DNA of 64,000 bases from contig SVSP01000002.1 of the NCBI GenBank assembly GCA_015064255.1, positions 1 to 64,000 of the forward strand, read 5' to 3'. Shown one piece after another: positions 1-8,714 of this stretch (the stretch's first letter is position 1; each line of letters opens with the position of its first letter). A model generated the notes under the pieces. It was not told the origin of the DNA, searched no databases, and saw only the letters and a list, made by a program, of their open reading frames with translations. The stretch comes from Oscillospiraceae bacterium. Lineage in GTDB: Bacteria; Bacillota; Clostridia; Oscillospirales; CAG-272. A program made the position numbers and the translations under genes.

Positions 1-50
1 TGAAATAGCGAAAATGGATCTATGAAACTTTGAAAAAAAGTAGGCGCGAA

Positions 51-84
51 AAAACGGGAGAAATCTCTCGAAATCTCCCGTTTT
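51..84 (-). terminator. Terminator downstream of tRNA-Trp
   Basis: An 11-bp perfect inverted repeat (aaaacgggaga / tctcccgtttt) lies about 45 bp beyond the 3' end of the leftward tRNA. On the minus strand the stem ends in a short T run, as in an intrinsic terminator. Positions 1-50 show nothing else I can interpret. Confidence 0.7.
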
Positions 85-127
85 CTCTTGTTTTCTCGGT
101 CGGATCTTTTTTGACCGATAATGATGA

Positions 128-200
128 CAGGGGCGGAAGGACTTGAACCCGCGACATGCGGTTTTGGAGACCGCCGTTCTACCAACTGAACTACACCCCT
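128..200 (-). tRNA. tRNA-Trp (anticodon CCA)
   Basis: On the minus strand the segment folds as a complete cloverleaf. The 7-bp acceptor stem AGGGGTG/CGCCCCT contains one T-G pair. The anticodon stem GCGGT/ACCGC carries the loop CTCCAAA, so the anticodon is CCA for tryptophan. The T arm holds GGTTCAAGTCC. The discriminator base is G and the 3' CCA is not encoded. Confidence 0.95.
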
Positions 201-220
201 ATTTATTTGGTACGGGTGAT

Positions 221-249
221 ATTATATCATAACGTTTTCAAAAAATCAA
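221..249 (-). promoter_or_regulatory. Sigma-A promoter of tRNA-Trp
   Basis: Minus strand TTGATT (244-249), a 17-bp spacer and TATAAT (221-226), ending about 20 bp before the tRNA 5' end. Spacing and distance suit a strong stable-RNA promoter. Confidence 0.75.
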
Positions 250-330
250 GTGCTTTTTGCGATTTTTTTAGGATATTTTTAATTTTTTCGCATATAAAAT
301 AGTAGCAATTATTAAAATAACAGAATACTG

Positions 331-359
331 TTGACAAAAAAGCTCTGAAATGATAAAAT
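331..359 (+). promoter_or_regulatory. Sigma-A promoter of the lipid kinase gene
   Basis: TTGACA (331-336), a 17-bp spacer and TAAAAT (354-359), placed 32 bp before the ATG at 391. A GGAG ribosome site sits just upstream of that ATG. Confidence 0.75.
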
Positions 360-390
360 ATACTCGCAATACTGAATTCGGAGATGAATA

Positions 391-1290
391 ATGTTGAAAA
401 AAGAAAGAGCCCTTCTGATAGTAAATCCTTTTGCGGGTCAGCGCAAGGCTAAATCGAATCTTTTTACCGTTATAGAAATTCTTTCATCAAAATATATGCT
501 TACCGTTCATCTGACAGAAAGCGCTGATGACGCGTTTTCGACAACGCGTGAGCTTCATAGCGAGTTTAAGACCATCTTCTGTTGCGGCGGTGACGGAACA
601 CTCAGTCAGGTCGTTAACGGCTGTGCCGATCCAAACGATCCCCCGACTATAGGTTACATTCCCTGCGGAACGGCAAATGACGTTGCAACCACGTTAAGAC
701 TTCCCAAAAATATGGCAACCTGCGCGCGAAAGATAATAAACGCCGAGGCAAATCCGCACGACGTGGGTGTATTCTGCGGCGACAGAAAGCTCGTTTACGT
801 TGCTTCCTTCGGCGCGTTTACCAAATCCTCGTACGACACACCGCAGGCTGCTAAAAACGCTTTCGGGCAATCTGCATACGTCCTCAGTGGCGCTATGGAC
901 CTTATGAACATCAAAAAGATCCCGACCGAAATAATTTGCGACGGAAGAAAGTTCTCTTTTGAAGACGTTGCTTTCCTTTCGGTCTGCAACACGAAATCTA
1001 CCGGCGGAATCGTAAAATTCCCCGACACAAAGGTTGCGCTCAATGATGGCCGCTTCGAGCTTCTCGTTGTGCGCTATCCGACGAATATAAATATGCTTAA
1101 CGATATTTTCGCGGCGGTATCTATGCAGATATTTGATTCAAACAGCGAAAACGTTATGCTTATGCACGGAAGCCATTTTGAGATCAAAACAAGGGAAAAT
1201 ATTGCTTGGACTCTTGACGGAGAAAGTGCGGGCGAGCATACGAACGTCACTATCGACTGCATAAGAAGCGGCGTTAAAATTCTTTACTGA
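391..1290 (+). CDS. Diacylglycerol/lipid kinase family protein (YegS/BmrU type)
   Basis: This 299-residue protein looks like a cytoplasmic lipid kinase that uses ATP to phosphorylate diacylglycerol or a related lipid. It opens with LLIVNPFAG near residues 8-16, has the nucleotide-binding GGDGT at about 66-70, and then IPCGTANDVA at about 90-99. These are the three signatures of the DAGK catalytic family. The length is normal. The gene stands alone behind its own consensus promoter and ends in a shared bidirectional terminator. Substrate specificity (diacylglycerol or another lipid) cannot be read from the sequence, so I give no symbol. Confidence 0.88.
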   Translation: MLKKERALLIVNPFAGQRKAKSNLFTVIEILSSKYMLTVHLTESADDAFSTTRELHSEFKTIFCCGGDGTLSQVVNGCADPNDPPTIGYIPCGTANDVATTLRLPKNMATCARKIINAEANPHDVGVFCGDRKLVYVASFGAFTKSSYDTPQAAKNAFGQSAYVLSGAMDLMNIKKIPTEIICDGRKFSFEDVAFLSVCNTKSTGGIVKFPDTKVALNDGRFELLVVRYPTNINMLNDIFAAVSMQIFDSNSENVMLMHGSHFEIKTRENIAWTLDGESAGEHTNVTIDCIRSGVKILY

Positions 1291-1338
1291 TAAAAAACAC
1301 ACGGAGGAAACTAAAAGCTTCCTCCGTGTGTTTTTTAT
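1290..1338. terminator. Bidirectional terminator between convergent genes
   Basis: A 20-bp perfect inverted repeat (1290-1309 with 1319-1338) has a 9-nt loop and A/T tracts on both sides. It ends transcripts from the rightward lipid kinase gene and from the leftward DUF4886 operon. Confidence 0.9.
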
Positions 1339-2114
1339 CAAATCTCGGTTATATCAAACGGATTTTCAAGGGCAGACAAAGCGGCGCGCAGAGCACACGC
1401 TTTTTCTTTTTCGTTCACTCCGTCGGGACACCACTCTGTTTTTTCTATATCACATCCCGTAAGTGCTTTGAAGAACGTAAGTCCCGCAATATACCGTCCG
1501 AGACCGTAGCTGAGGTGATATCCGTCGCGTGTGAGCAGGGACGGCAAATCAGCCGTACGTGCGTTTTGGACAGCTGTGCCTACAGGCGACAGAATATCGA
1601 TGCCCTCGGTGGCAAGAACTGTATTTTGAGTTGTTTCGGCTATTTTGCGATATGTGAGCATCTGATCTCCGCCGTAAGAAACGATTTCGTGGTGTGTATG
1701 AGTCGGCTCTGCTACCCAAGTCATATTAAATGCGATCTTTGTTTTTTCGCCCGCAAGCGATTTTACGTATTTTATAAGGGCGGGTAGCTTTTCGTACGAT
1801 TTCGGGTTGCTGTAAAATCCTCCGTCGCCCGAGCCGTGCTGTATTGAGATAAAATCCCAATTTTCGTTTTTTATTGCATCGCTTATCTTGAAATTTTCAG
1901 TATGATTCCAGCCTTTACCGATATTTGTGTAATAAATATATGACGAAGAATCATTTTCGGCATTTGAAAAATGCATATTTATTGAGCATCCGCCGATATA
2001 TAGATTACCGAGCTTTACGCTTTTTACACCCAACGAAAGAGCGATATTCGCTACGTGCTCCATAGTATCGACCGAAAAGCTGTTTCCGATAGAAAGTATT
2101 TTGATTTCTTCCAT
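1338..2114 (-). CDS. DUF4886 protein, SGNH-hydrolase-like esterase
   Basis: This 258-residue protein begins with ILSIGNSFS, whose Ser12 sits where SGNH hydrolases place the nucleophile. It ends its core with RDGYHLS, where Asp197 and His200 form the D-x-x-H pair. That pattern is typical of DUF4886 proteins, which are thought to be carbohydrate-linked esterases. No signal peptide is seen, so it should act in the cytoplasm. It is the last gene of a four-gene leftward operon, 52 bp after the GH95 gene. Removing acetyl or other ester groups from the sugar chains handled by the fucosidase is plausible but is inference. Confidence 0.7.
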   Translation of the reverse strand: MEEIKILSIGNSFSVDTMEHVANIALSLGVKSVKLGNLYIGGCSINMHFSNAENDSSSYIYYTNIGKGWNHTENFKISDAIKNENWDFISIQHGSGDGGFYSNPKSYEKLPALIKYVKSLAGEKTKIAFNMTWVAEPTHTHHEIVSYGGDQMLTYRKIAETTQNTVLATEGIDILSPVGTAVQNARTADLPSLLTRDGYHLSYGLGRYIAGLTFFKALTGCDIEKTEWCPDGVNEKEKACALRAALSALENPFDITEI

Positions 2115-2166
2115 TTTTGTTTCCTTTTAGCTATTTTGGTTAAATGTCATTTTGGTTTGAGTTTTA

Positions 2167-4476
2167 TTATCTAAATGAAAAAGAGAGTGTTTCTCCTGCC
2201 TGTGTATCACGTTCTATGAATCCGTTGTTTATAAATTCCGAAGAGTATCCGTTTCCAACAAACAGTTTAAGCTTTCCTCCGACCTTTGAGAAGACCGTTA
2301 TATCGGTAAGAGTCTTGTTTTTCCATTTTGCAGATACGGCAAATCCTCCGCGTGCAGTAAGACCGTCAAAGCTTCCGCTTGACCACACGTCGGGAAGTGC
2401 GGGAAGAACGTGTATAAATCCTTCGTGGCTTTGGATCAGCATTTCCGCAATACCTGCAGTAGTGCCGAAGTTACCGTCGATCTGGAAGGGCGGGTGAGTA
2501 TCCCAAAGATTTGGCAGAGTGCAGTTCGAGAGCATCGTATCCACAAGCTCGTGCGTTCTGTTTCCGTCTTTTGTACGCGCCCAGACGTTCATTTTATGGG
2601 CGACCGACCAACCTGTAGAAAGATTTCCGCGCATATTCAGAGCGATCTTCGCGCCCTCTAGCCATTCTTTCGTATTGCTGTTTATAAGTGTTCCGGGATA
2701 AAGACCGACGAGATGCGAAATATGTCTGTGATGAACTTCTCCTATATCACCGTAATTTACTTCCTCGCGGAATTCTTTTATCTGTCCGTCCGCGCCTATT
2801 TGTACGGGCTCGAGTCTGTTCATATCCTTTCGTATCTGCTCAATAAACGAGTCCTTTATTCCGAGCTCGTCGGCTATTTTTACGGTATCATTATAGCATT
2901 CATATACCATCTGCTGATCGAACGCGCAACCCTTTGTGTGATAATGCTCTCCGTTATGTATTTGCTCGGGTGAAGCCGAGTATTTGACAAGCAGAGTTCC
3001 GTCGGGCTGTTCTTCGAGTGTTTTCGAAAGAAATCTTGCCATACGCAGATTTACGTCGTATGCGACCTTGGCAAGGACTTCCCTGTCCATAGAAAACTTG
3101 CAGTAGTCGGTGAACATTTTTGCGGTAAATGCGCAGGTGCCCGGTCCCGAATGTCCCGTGCCGGGCGCGGGAATGCCCTCTATCGTATAAAGGGTTGCCG
3201 CCGTACCTATTGCCATACCGTTTTCTTCGGGTTTTTCCGAGAATTTATCGGGAAAATGCTTTTTTACGTATTCGTTTGCAATACTTTCGGCAAGCGGAGC
3301 ATATCCGATGAAATATTCGATATACGGCTTAAAAAGCTCGCACAGATTTGTGTTGAACGCCGGCCAATAATTCATCTGAATATTTATATTGTGCCAATAA
3401 CCCGAGCCCCACGGTGAGATTGCATATTGATTCCATATTCCCTGCAGGGTAGACGGATATCCGCCGATACGCGAAGATGAGATGAGAAGATATCTTCCGT
3501 ACTGAAAATAAATCTCTTCGAGATACGAGTCCTTTTCTCCGTTTTTGTATCTTTCGATCAGTTCATTCGTAGGATATTTTGATACAGAACTTTCAAAATC
3601 GACGGATGCTCGGTCAAAAAGGCTTGTATAATCCTTTATATGTCTGTCGTACAGCTCGTCATAGGTGTATGACAGTGCATTTTTCAAAATTTCACTCACC
3701 TTTTCGTGCGGATTAGGATAGGGCGCGAGCTTCTTTTTCGGGTCTTCCTCGAGAAAAACTCTGCTTTCGAGCTTGTAGTTCGTTCCGAGTGCAACTATTA
3801 CGTATGCGCTGTCGGCGTTTTTGAGCTCAATAGTGTTTTCATTCCGAATCAGCTCTCCGCCTGTGGGAACAACAGCGATCTGAGCCTCGAATTTTACGCC
3901 GTAATAGTGCATTTCGCCGCTTAAGGTAATTTTGTTTTCCTCAACTACGGTTTTCCCGCTTTTGCCCATACCGTCGTTTTCTGTGATAAGAGAATCACAG
4001 ATAAACGGAATCTCAGGGCGAAGCGTGAAGTTCAGAGCACCCGTTTTGTCTGATGAAAGCTTTGTGACAAGAACCTTATCGGGATAGCTTGCGAAATATT
4101 CCCGCGTGTATTTTACTCCGCCGAGGGAATATTCTGTTTTTGCGGTAGCTGTATTAAGCGAAAGACTTCTGCGGTAATTCTCGGTTTTATTGAATTCGTG
4201 TCCGAAATCCAGATAAAGCTCGCAGAAATTGTTGAGTCCTGCATTTTTACAAACGCCCATATTCCAGATTATCGGGTTGCACAGGCTGACCTCTGTTATC
4301 TGAATACGCTCGGTAAAGGTTCTTCCGAAAATATTTCCGCCGAGAAATCCGTTTCCTATCGGAAGCGACCATTTTTCCCATCCGTCGTCGGGAATATTGT
4401 ACTGTCCTGCATAGGCGGGTCTGTTTTCTCCGCCAAACGGCGGCTCGTTTTTATACCAAAGCTCGTATTTTTTCAT
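2167..4476 (-). CDS. Glycoside hydrolase family 95 (alpha-L-fucosidase-like)
   Basis: The 769-residue protein has GH95 hallmarks from end to end: LPIGNGFLGG near the N terminus followed by ERIQITE, NIQMNYWPA in the middle, and EFREE...HRHISHLVGLYPG in the catalytic (alpha/alpha)6 region, close to DGNFGTTAGIAEM. GH95 enzymes remove alpha-L-fucose or alpha-L-galactose with inversion. I place the start at the ATG at 4476, which has GAAAGGG about 10 nt upstream. A GTG at 4494 is the alternative and would add six residues. There is no signal peptide, so the substrate is probably imported oligosaccharide, yet no transporter is nearby. Confidence 0.85.
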   Translation of the reverse strand: MKKYELWYKNEPPFGGENRPAYAGQYNIPDDGWEKWSLPIGNGFLGGNIFGRTFTERIQITEVSLCNPIIWNMGVCKNAGLNNFCELYLDFGHEFNKTENYRRSLSLNTATAKTEYSLGGVKYTREYFASYPDKVLVTKLSSDKTGALNFTLRPEIPFICDSLITENDGMGKSGKTVVEENKITLSGEMHYYGVKFEAQIAVVPTGGELIRNENTIELKNADSAYVIVALGTNYKLESRVFLEEDPKKKLAPYPNPHEKVSEILKNALSYTYDELYDRHIKDYTSLFDRASVDFESSVSKYPTNELIERYKNGEKDSYLEEIYFQYGRYLLISSSRIGGYPSTLQGIWNQYAISPWGSGYWHNINIQMNYWPAFNTNLCELFKPYIEYFIGYAPLAESIANEYVKKHFPDKFSEKPEENGMAIGTAATLYTIEGIPAPGTGHSGPGTCAFTAKMFTDYCKFSMDREVLAKVAYDVNLRMARFLSKTLEEQPDGTLLVKYSASPEQIHNGEHYHTKGCAFDQQMVYECYNDTVKIADELGIKDSFIEQIRKDMNRLEPVQIGADGQIKEFREEVNYGDIGEVHHRHISHLVGLYPGTLINSNTKEWLEGAKIALNMRGNLSTGWSVAHKMNVWARTKDGNRTHELVDTMLSNCTLPNLWDTHPPFQIDGNFGTTAGIAEMLIQSHEGFIHVLPALPDVWSSGSFDGLTARGGFAVSAKWKNKTLTDITVFSKVGGKLKLFVGNGYSSEFINNGFIERDTQAGETLSFSFR

Positions 4477-4511
4477 AGTGCTTTTCCCTTTCACTATCGA
4501 TCTTATGTTGT

Positions 4512-5663
4512 TTATGCCTTTGAATGTACTATTTTTCCGTCGATAAGAGCGATATAAGCTTCGCCGCCGATCTGTGTAAGCGGGTCTGCCGTCCAGATAA
4601 CTATATCTGCGTCCTTGCCCGCTTCAAGAGTGCCGAGGCGGTCGGAAATTCCAAGCGCTGTGGCGGGGTTTACCGTGATAGCCTTCCACGCCTCGTCAAG
4701 ACCGAGTCCTGCGTGTGCGGCAAGACCTGCGCAGAGAGGAAGATATCTCAGCGGAATTACGGGAGCGTCTGTAATGATACTTACGTTTACACCCGCTTTG
4801 GTAAGTACGCCCGGAGTGGTGAAGCTCTTATTTGCAAGCTCTATCTTGCTCTTGTTGCCAAATGTCGGTCCGACGAATGCGGGATAACCCTCTTTTGCAA
4901 GCTCCTCGGCTATAACCTCTCCGTCTGTGCAGTGGTCGAGAGTGAGAGAGAGTCCGAATTCCTTGGCTATTCTTATGGAGGTGAGAATATCGTCTGCTCT
5001 GTGTGCGTGTGCTTTCAGCGGAATTTCACCCTCGAAAACGGGGATCATAGCTTCAAGCTTCATATCAAACGAAGGATTTTTGCCTTCTTTTTTGTCGTCA
5101 TAATACTTTTTAGCCTTGAAAAGAAGCTCGCGGAGTATTGCCGCCGTGCCCATACGCGTGACGGGGCTCTTCTTGCTGTCGCCGTAAACTCTCTTCGGGT
5201 TTTCTCCGAATGCACACTTCATAGCCGCGGGATTTTTAACTATCATATTGTCGATTCTCTCGCCCGCAAGCTTGATTATAACAAAAGTACCGCCGACAAC
5301 GTTTGCACTTCCGGGACCTGTGCAGGCTGTTGTTACACCGCCGCTTATCGCATCGGCAAATGCTTCGTCCTGCGGATAGATGGAGTCGATAGCGCGCATA
5401 TGAGGTGTTATCGGGTCTGCCGACTCGTTATAGTCCCAGCCGACCTTGCCTATTATCTCGTTATCAAGACCGATATGGCAGTGCGCGTCTATACAGCCGG
5501 GAGTAACGAGGCGTCCTTCTGCATCTATTATTTCGCATCCGTCGGGCGCGGAAATGTCTTTTCCTACTTCAAGAATCTTTCCGTTATCCCCGATAAGCAC
5601 CGAGCCGCCTATTATGTCCTCTGTGGCGATCGGTTTTACGTGTCCGTTTTTGATAAGTAACAT
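4512..5663 (-). CDS. Amidohydrolase family protein (imidazolonepropionase-like)
   Basis: This 383-residue metal-dependent hydrolase has the amidohydrolase fold signatures. A small beta-sandwich start (LLIKNGHV) precedes VTPGCIDAHCHIG, whose His-x-His binds the first metal. Later come HAHRADD, LDHCTDG and IITDAPV, giving further metal-ligand His residues and the catalytic Asp. The C-terminal LGTLEAGKDADIVIW closes the composite domain. It lies between the HAD phosphatase gene (32 bp gap) and the GH95 gene (35 bp gap), so it is co-transcribed. Relatives hydrolyse cyclic amides, dipeptides or lactone-like rings, and I cannot tell the substrate. Confidence 0.82.
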   Translation of the reverse strand: MLLIKNGHVKPIATEDIIGGSVLIGDNGKILEVGKDISAPDGCEIIDAEGRLVTPGCIDAHCHIGLDNEIIGKVGWDYNESADPITPHMRAIDSIYPQDEAFADAISGGVTTACTGPGSANVVGGTFVIIKLAGERIDNMIVKNPAAMKCAFGENPKRVYGDSKKSPVTRMGTAAILRELLFKAKKYYDDKKEGKNPSFDMKLEAMIPVFEGEIPLKAHAHRADDILTSIRIAKEFGLSLTLDHCTDGEVIAEELAKEGYPAFVGPTFGNKSKIELANKSFTTPGVLTKAGVNVSIITDAPVIPLRYLPLCAGLAAHAGLGLDEAWKAITVNPATALGISDRLGTLEAGKDADIVIWTADPLTQIGGEAYIALIDGKIVHSKA

Positions 5664-5695
5664 TTTTTGATCTCCTTTAGCAAAATTTAAGCATT

Positions 5696-6331
5696 TTATA
5701 TTTCAAGAAGCTCGGAAAAATCGTAAATATATTTTTCGCAAACCCTCTTCATTTCGTCAACATACTCTGCCGAGCTTTCGTCGTATATTCCATAGACTAC
5801 CATTCCTGCCGATTTTGCGGTTTTGTCCGCGTTTACGTTATCGTCTATGAAAATCACCTCGGAAACGTCCTTGCCGATGCGTTTTGCCGCCTCGACGTAG
5901 ATGTTCGGGTCGGCTTTTGTTGTTCCGAAATCGTTACACGACCATATATTAGTAAAAAGAGTGTCAATACCGAGGCGTTTAAGGCAGGGATCGAGCGTTT
6001 CGTGCGGACTTGCGGTAAGCACGTGCAGGTCACATCCCTGCTCTTTCAGCTTTTTCAGAGTGCTTTCAACGTTATTTTTCGCGGGAACGGTATTCGAATA
6101 TGCCTCTATCATATATTCGAGCATTTTCCCCGTTATTTCCTCGACCGTTTTGTTTACACCAAGCTCAATATAATATTTTGCCGTGCCGATAAGACCGAGG
6201 GGAGTTATTATTTTGACGATAGAGTTATCGTAGGGTATTTGATTTTCGTCAAGAATACGGAGCATTGTTGAAACGTACGTGGGCATGGAGTCAACGAGTG
6301 TGCCGTCAAAGTCAAAAAGGTATGTTTTCAT
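5696..6331 (-). CDS. HAD-superfamily phosphatase (phosphoglycolate phosphatase-like)
   Basis: A 211-residue cytoplasmic phosphatase. Motif I is FDFDGTLVDS (residues 6-15) with the nucleophilic Asp7. A helical cap follows, then LTAS (motif II Thr/Ser), a Lys region, and FIDDNVNA (motif IV, metal ligands). This layout fits the Gph/beta-phosphoglucomutase subgroup with a cap after motif I. It is the first gene of the leftward operon HAD-amidohydrolase-GH95-DUF4886 and has a consensus promoter just upstream. In that setting it may dephosphorylate a sugar phosphate, but the substrate is not visible. Confidence 0.82.
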   Translation of the reverse strand: MKTYLFDFDGTLVDSMPTYVSTMLRILDENQIPYDNSIVKIITPLGLIGTAKYYIELGVNKTVEEITGKMLEYMIEAYSNTVPAKNNVESTLKKLKEQGCDLHVLTASPHETLDPCLKRLGIDTLFTNIWSCNDFGTTKADPNIYVEAAKRIGKDVSEVIFIDDNVNADKTAKSAGMVVYGIYDESSAEYVDEMKRVCEKYIYDFSELLEI

Positions 6332-6366
6332 CTTGTTTTTCCTTAATAACAGTAGTATTTTTATTA

Positions 6367-6395
6367 ATTATAGCATTTAAGGAAGAAAGAGTCAA
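6367..6395 (-). promoter_or_regulatory. Sigma-A promoter of the HAD-amidohydrolase-GH95-DUF4886 operon
   Basis: Minus strand TTGACT (6390-6395), a 17-bp spacer and TATAAT (6367-6372), 36 bp before the HAD start codon. No operator-like palindrome is evident. Confidence 0.75.
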
Positions 6396-6418
6396 GAGAA
6401 GGGAGAAAAAATTGCGGA

Positions 6419-6550
6419 AACGGAAATCTTTTGCATAAAAGCTTTGCTCGAGCTTTTTCAAAAGCTTGCAGAGTTTCTTAAGGGACCCCGTTAAAGAACT
6501 TTTTGAAAAAAGTTCTTTGAAATCTCAAAAACTTTTCTAAAACAAGTTTC
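6419..6550. repeat. Modular hairpin repeat, copy R1
   Basis: This stretch fills most of the 332-bp gap between the HAD gene and cysS. It holds GAGCTTTTTCAAAAGCTT (6450-6467), then GTTTCTTAAGGGA, then the hairpin AAAGAACTTTTT-gaa-AAAAGTTCTTT (6493-6518), then TCAAAAACTTTTCT. The same modules recur at 10.6-10.8, 13.8-14.0 and 48.6-49.1 kb. The hairpin before the cysS promoter could also act as a terminator or insulator. Confidence 0.7.
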
Positions 6551-6568
6551 CAATTCCCCTCAAAAAAG

Positions 6569-6597
6569 TTGACAACTCGGTAAAAATATGCTATACT
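6569..6597 (+). promoter_or_regulatory. Sigma-A promoter of cysS
   Basis: TTGACA (6569-6574), a 17-bp spacer and TATACT (6592-6597). The leader to the ATG at 6664 is only about 60 nt, with GAAAGG as the ribosome site. That is too short for a T-box riboswitch. Confidence 0.8.
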
Positions 6598-6663
6598 CTT
6601 ACGATAAGGAAGCGTTTAATATTACAGCGGTCAAAACCGCTTTTACGAAAGGTTCTGAAATAT

Positions 6664-8097
6664 ATGAAACTATACAACAGTCTTACAAGAACACGCGACG
6701 AGTTTGTTCCGAATGAAGAGGGCAAGGTTAAAATGTACACCTGCGGCCCGACCGTATATCACTTTGCGCATATCGGAAATCTCCGCACATATATTATGGA
6801 AGACGTACTTGACAAGTACTTCCGCTATCTCGGATACGACGTTACCCGCGTTATGAACATAACCGACGTCGGACATCTTTCTTCTGACGGCGACACGGGC
6901 GAGGACAAGATGCTCAAGGGCGCGCGCCGCGAGAACAAGACCGTTCTTGAGATCGCGAAATTCTACACAGACGCATTTTTCGCTGACTGTGAAAAGCTCA
7001 AAATCAAAACTCCCGAGGTGGTTGCTCCCGCAACGACCTGCATTGATGACTTTATTTCGGTCATCTCGGCGCTTATCGAAAAGGATTTTGCATACGAAGC
7101 GGGCGGAAATATCTATTTCGACACGTCAAAGCTTAAAAATTACTATGTTTTCAACGATTTCTCGGAAGAAGACCTCGCAGTCGGTGTTCGTGAAGGCGTT
7201 GAAGAGGACTCTTATAAGAGAAACAAGGCAGACTTCGTTCTTTGGTTCACACGCTCGAAGTTCGAGGATCAGGAGCTCAAATGGGATTCCCCTTGGGGCG
7301 TAGGCTATCCCGGTTGGCATATCGAATGCTCGTGCATTTCTATGAAGCACCTCGGCGAAACTCTCGATATCCACTGTGGAGGTATCGACAACGCATTCCC
7401 CCACCACACAAACGAGATAGCACAGAGCGAGGCTTATCTCGGTCATAAGTGGTGCAATTATTGGTTCCACGTCCGCCATCTTAACACAAACAGCGGAAAA
7501 ATGAGCAAATCCAAGGGCGAATTCCTCACGGTTTCTCTTCTTGAAGAAAAGGGCTACGATCCCCTCGTTTACAGATTCTTCTGTATGCAGTCGCACTATC
7601 GCAAGTCGCTCGTATTCAGTTGGGAAAACCTCGACAATGCGGCAGCGGCGTACAACAAGCTCGCTATGCGTATCGCGACACTTGATAACTCGGGCGAGAT
7701 AAACGAGGAGGATATGGCAAAATACAAGAAGGTATTTACCGACGCACTCGACAACGATCTCAACACCTCGCTTGCGGTAACGGCTGTTTACGACGTGCTC
7801 AAGGCAAATATCTCTGCAAAGACCAAGCTTGCTCTTATTGCCGATTTCGACAGAGTGCTTTCTCTCGGACTTATAGAAGCCGCTGAAAAGATAAAAGCCG
7901 AGCAGAACAAGAAAATTGAAGAAGCGCCTGTGAGCGACGATCCCGAAGTTGCTCGTATCGAGGCTCTTATCGCAGAGCGCGCTGTGGCAAAGAAGGCAAA
8001 GGATTACAAGAAAGCAGACGAGATTCGCGCAAATCTCCTTGCCGAAGGTATCGTGCTTATCGACACTCCGCAGGGTACACGCTGGGAAAGACAGTAA
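6664..8097 (+). CDS. cysS: Cysteinyl-tRNA synthetase
   Basis: This 477-residue class I synthetase attaches cysteine to tRNA-Cys. It shows CGPTVYHFAHIGNLRTY (residues 27-43), which contains the HIGH-type motif and a zinc-binding Cys. WHIECSCISM and HCGGIDNAFPHHTNEIAQSEA follow and contribute the other zinc ligands and cysteine-site residues. The KMSKS loop (SGKMSKSKG) is at about 278-286. The C-terminal DALR-like helical domain ends in KKAKDYKKADEIR, a CysRS signature. The length is normal. It is transcribed alone from its own promoter. Confidence 0.97.
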   Translation: MKLYNSLTRTRDEFVPNEEGKVKMYTCGPTVYHFAHIGNLRTYIMEDVLDKYFRYLGYDVTRVMNITDVGHLSSDGDTGEDKMLKGARRENKTVLEIAKFYTDAFFADCEKLKIKTPEVVAPATTCIDDFISVISALIEKDFAYEAGGNIYFDTSKLKNYYVFNDFSEEDLAVGVREGVEEDSYKRNKADFVLWFTRSKFEDQELKWDSPWGVGYPGWHIECSCISMKHLGETLDIHCGGIDNAFPHHTNEIAQSEAYLGHKWCNYWFHVRHLNTNSGKMSKSKGEFLTVSLLEEKGYDPLVYRFFCMQSHYRKSLVFSWENLDNAAAAYNKLAMRIATLDNSGEINEEDMAKYKKVFTDALDNDLNTSLAVTAVYDVLKANISAKTKLALIADFDRVLSLGLIEAAEKIKAEQNKKIEEAPVSDDPEVARIEALIAERAVAKKAKDYKKADEIRANLLAEGIVLIDTPQGTRWERQ

Positions 8098-8112
8098 ATT
8101 TATATAAAAAAT

Positions 8113-8187
8113 AAGATCCTGCCGAAGGGCTGGTTCTCATAAGGAAGTTTGATTTTTCCTTGTAGGGACCGGCGTCCCCGACGGTCC
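8113..8187 (+). repeat. Left arm of an inverted repeat pair around the DUF4279 gene
   Basis: The segment starts AAGATCCTGCC, continues TTCTCATAAGGA, and ends in the dispersed GTAGGGACCGGCGTCC...ACGGTCC unit. The reverse complement of 8897-8970 gives the same order of words with similar spacing, with about 70 percent or more identity by eye. The two arms enclose about 0.7 kb that holds a single gene. Confidence 0.75.
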
Positions 8188-8221
8188 AAAAAGGCATAAT
8201 TGCTCCGCAGAAAACAAAGAT

Positions 8222-8256
8222 AACCCCGACAGATTTTTTTAAGTCTGCCGGGGGTT
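8222..8256. terminator. Terminator between cysS and the DUF4279 gene
   Basis: A 12-13 bp stem (aaccccgacaga / tctgccgggggtt) with a T-rich loop lies between the converging genes. A near-identical stem occurs at 54262-54294 after the GT2 gene, so this is a reused terminator sequence. Confidence 0.65.
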
Positions 8257-8258
8257 GT

Positions 8259-8675
8259 TTATTCATTTTCAGAATTAAATAAATACATATCAATATCTAT
8301 TTGCGTTCTTGTAGCATGACAAAAATCAATGACATCAAGAGGTGGCGCAAGACAAGGATTGATATCCTCCACATAAATTGAAGGTACAATCTCCAAAACG
8401 AACTCAACATCATTTTCTTCTCTGATTTGGTTCAGTATGGCAATCTTGTCAAGTAACACAGAGATTGTTTTTCTCATTTGATTCTCTACATACACATCAT
8501 ATTCTGTGCATCTTCCAATTTCCCAAAGAGCAAAATCGTATTTTGTACCGTTACGGCGCAAATCACCAATTTTCCAACTCTTTTCAGGTGTAAGATTCAG
8601 TAACGCAGAAATATCGTCGGGATTGAAATTTCCAACAATCTTGAAATAAGTATAGCAACTATTTTTGGTATTCAT
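8259..8675 (-). CDS. DUF4279 family protein
   Basis: This 138-residue cytoplasmic protein resembles DUF4279. The N-terminal strand (CYTYFKIVGNFNPDDISALL) is followed by a TPEKSWKIGDLR segment and a conserved W (FALWEIGR), with an alpha/beta make-up. DUF4279 proteins have no established biochemical role. Many occur as lone accessory genes, and a link to immunity proteins is only a guess here. Spelling and base composition are plainer than the neighbours (fewer GC-rich codons), and the gene lies between inverted repeat arms, so it may be acquired. The ATG at 8675 is preceded by GGAG. Confidence 0.65.
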   Translation of the reverse strand: MNTKNSCYTYFKIVGNFNPDDISALLNLTPEKSWKIGDLRRNGTKYDFALWEIGRCTEYDVYVENQMRKTISVLLDKIAILNQIREENDVEFVLEIVPSIYVEDINPCLAPPLDVIDFCHATRTQIDIDMYLFNSENE

Positions 8676-8714
8676 ACAAGCCTCCGTAAATGTTCTGTTT
8701 TATCGCCAGTTTCG

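Noticed and set aside
4524..5660. 378-codon open frame antisense to the amidohydrolase gene
   Set aside because: It has no ribosome site and its composition mirrors the real gene. The opposite frame has clear family motifs and operon context.
6598..6663. T-box riboswitch before cysS, or before serS at 40457-40542
   Set aside because: The leaders are about 60-90 nt, without the T-box word or a long specifier stem.
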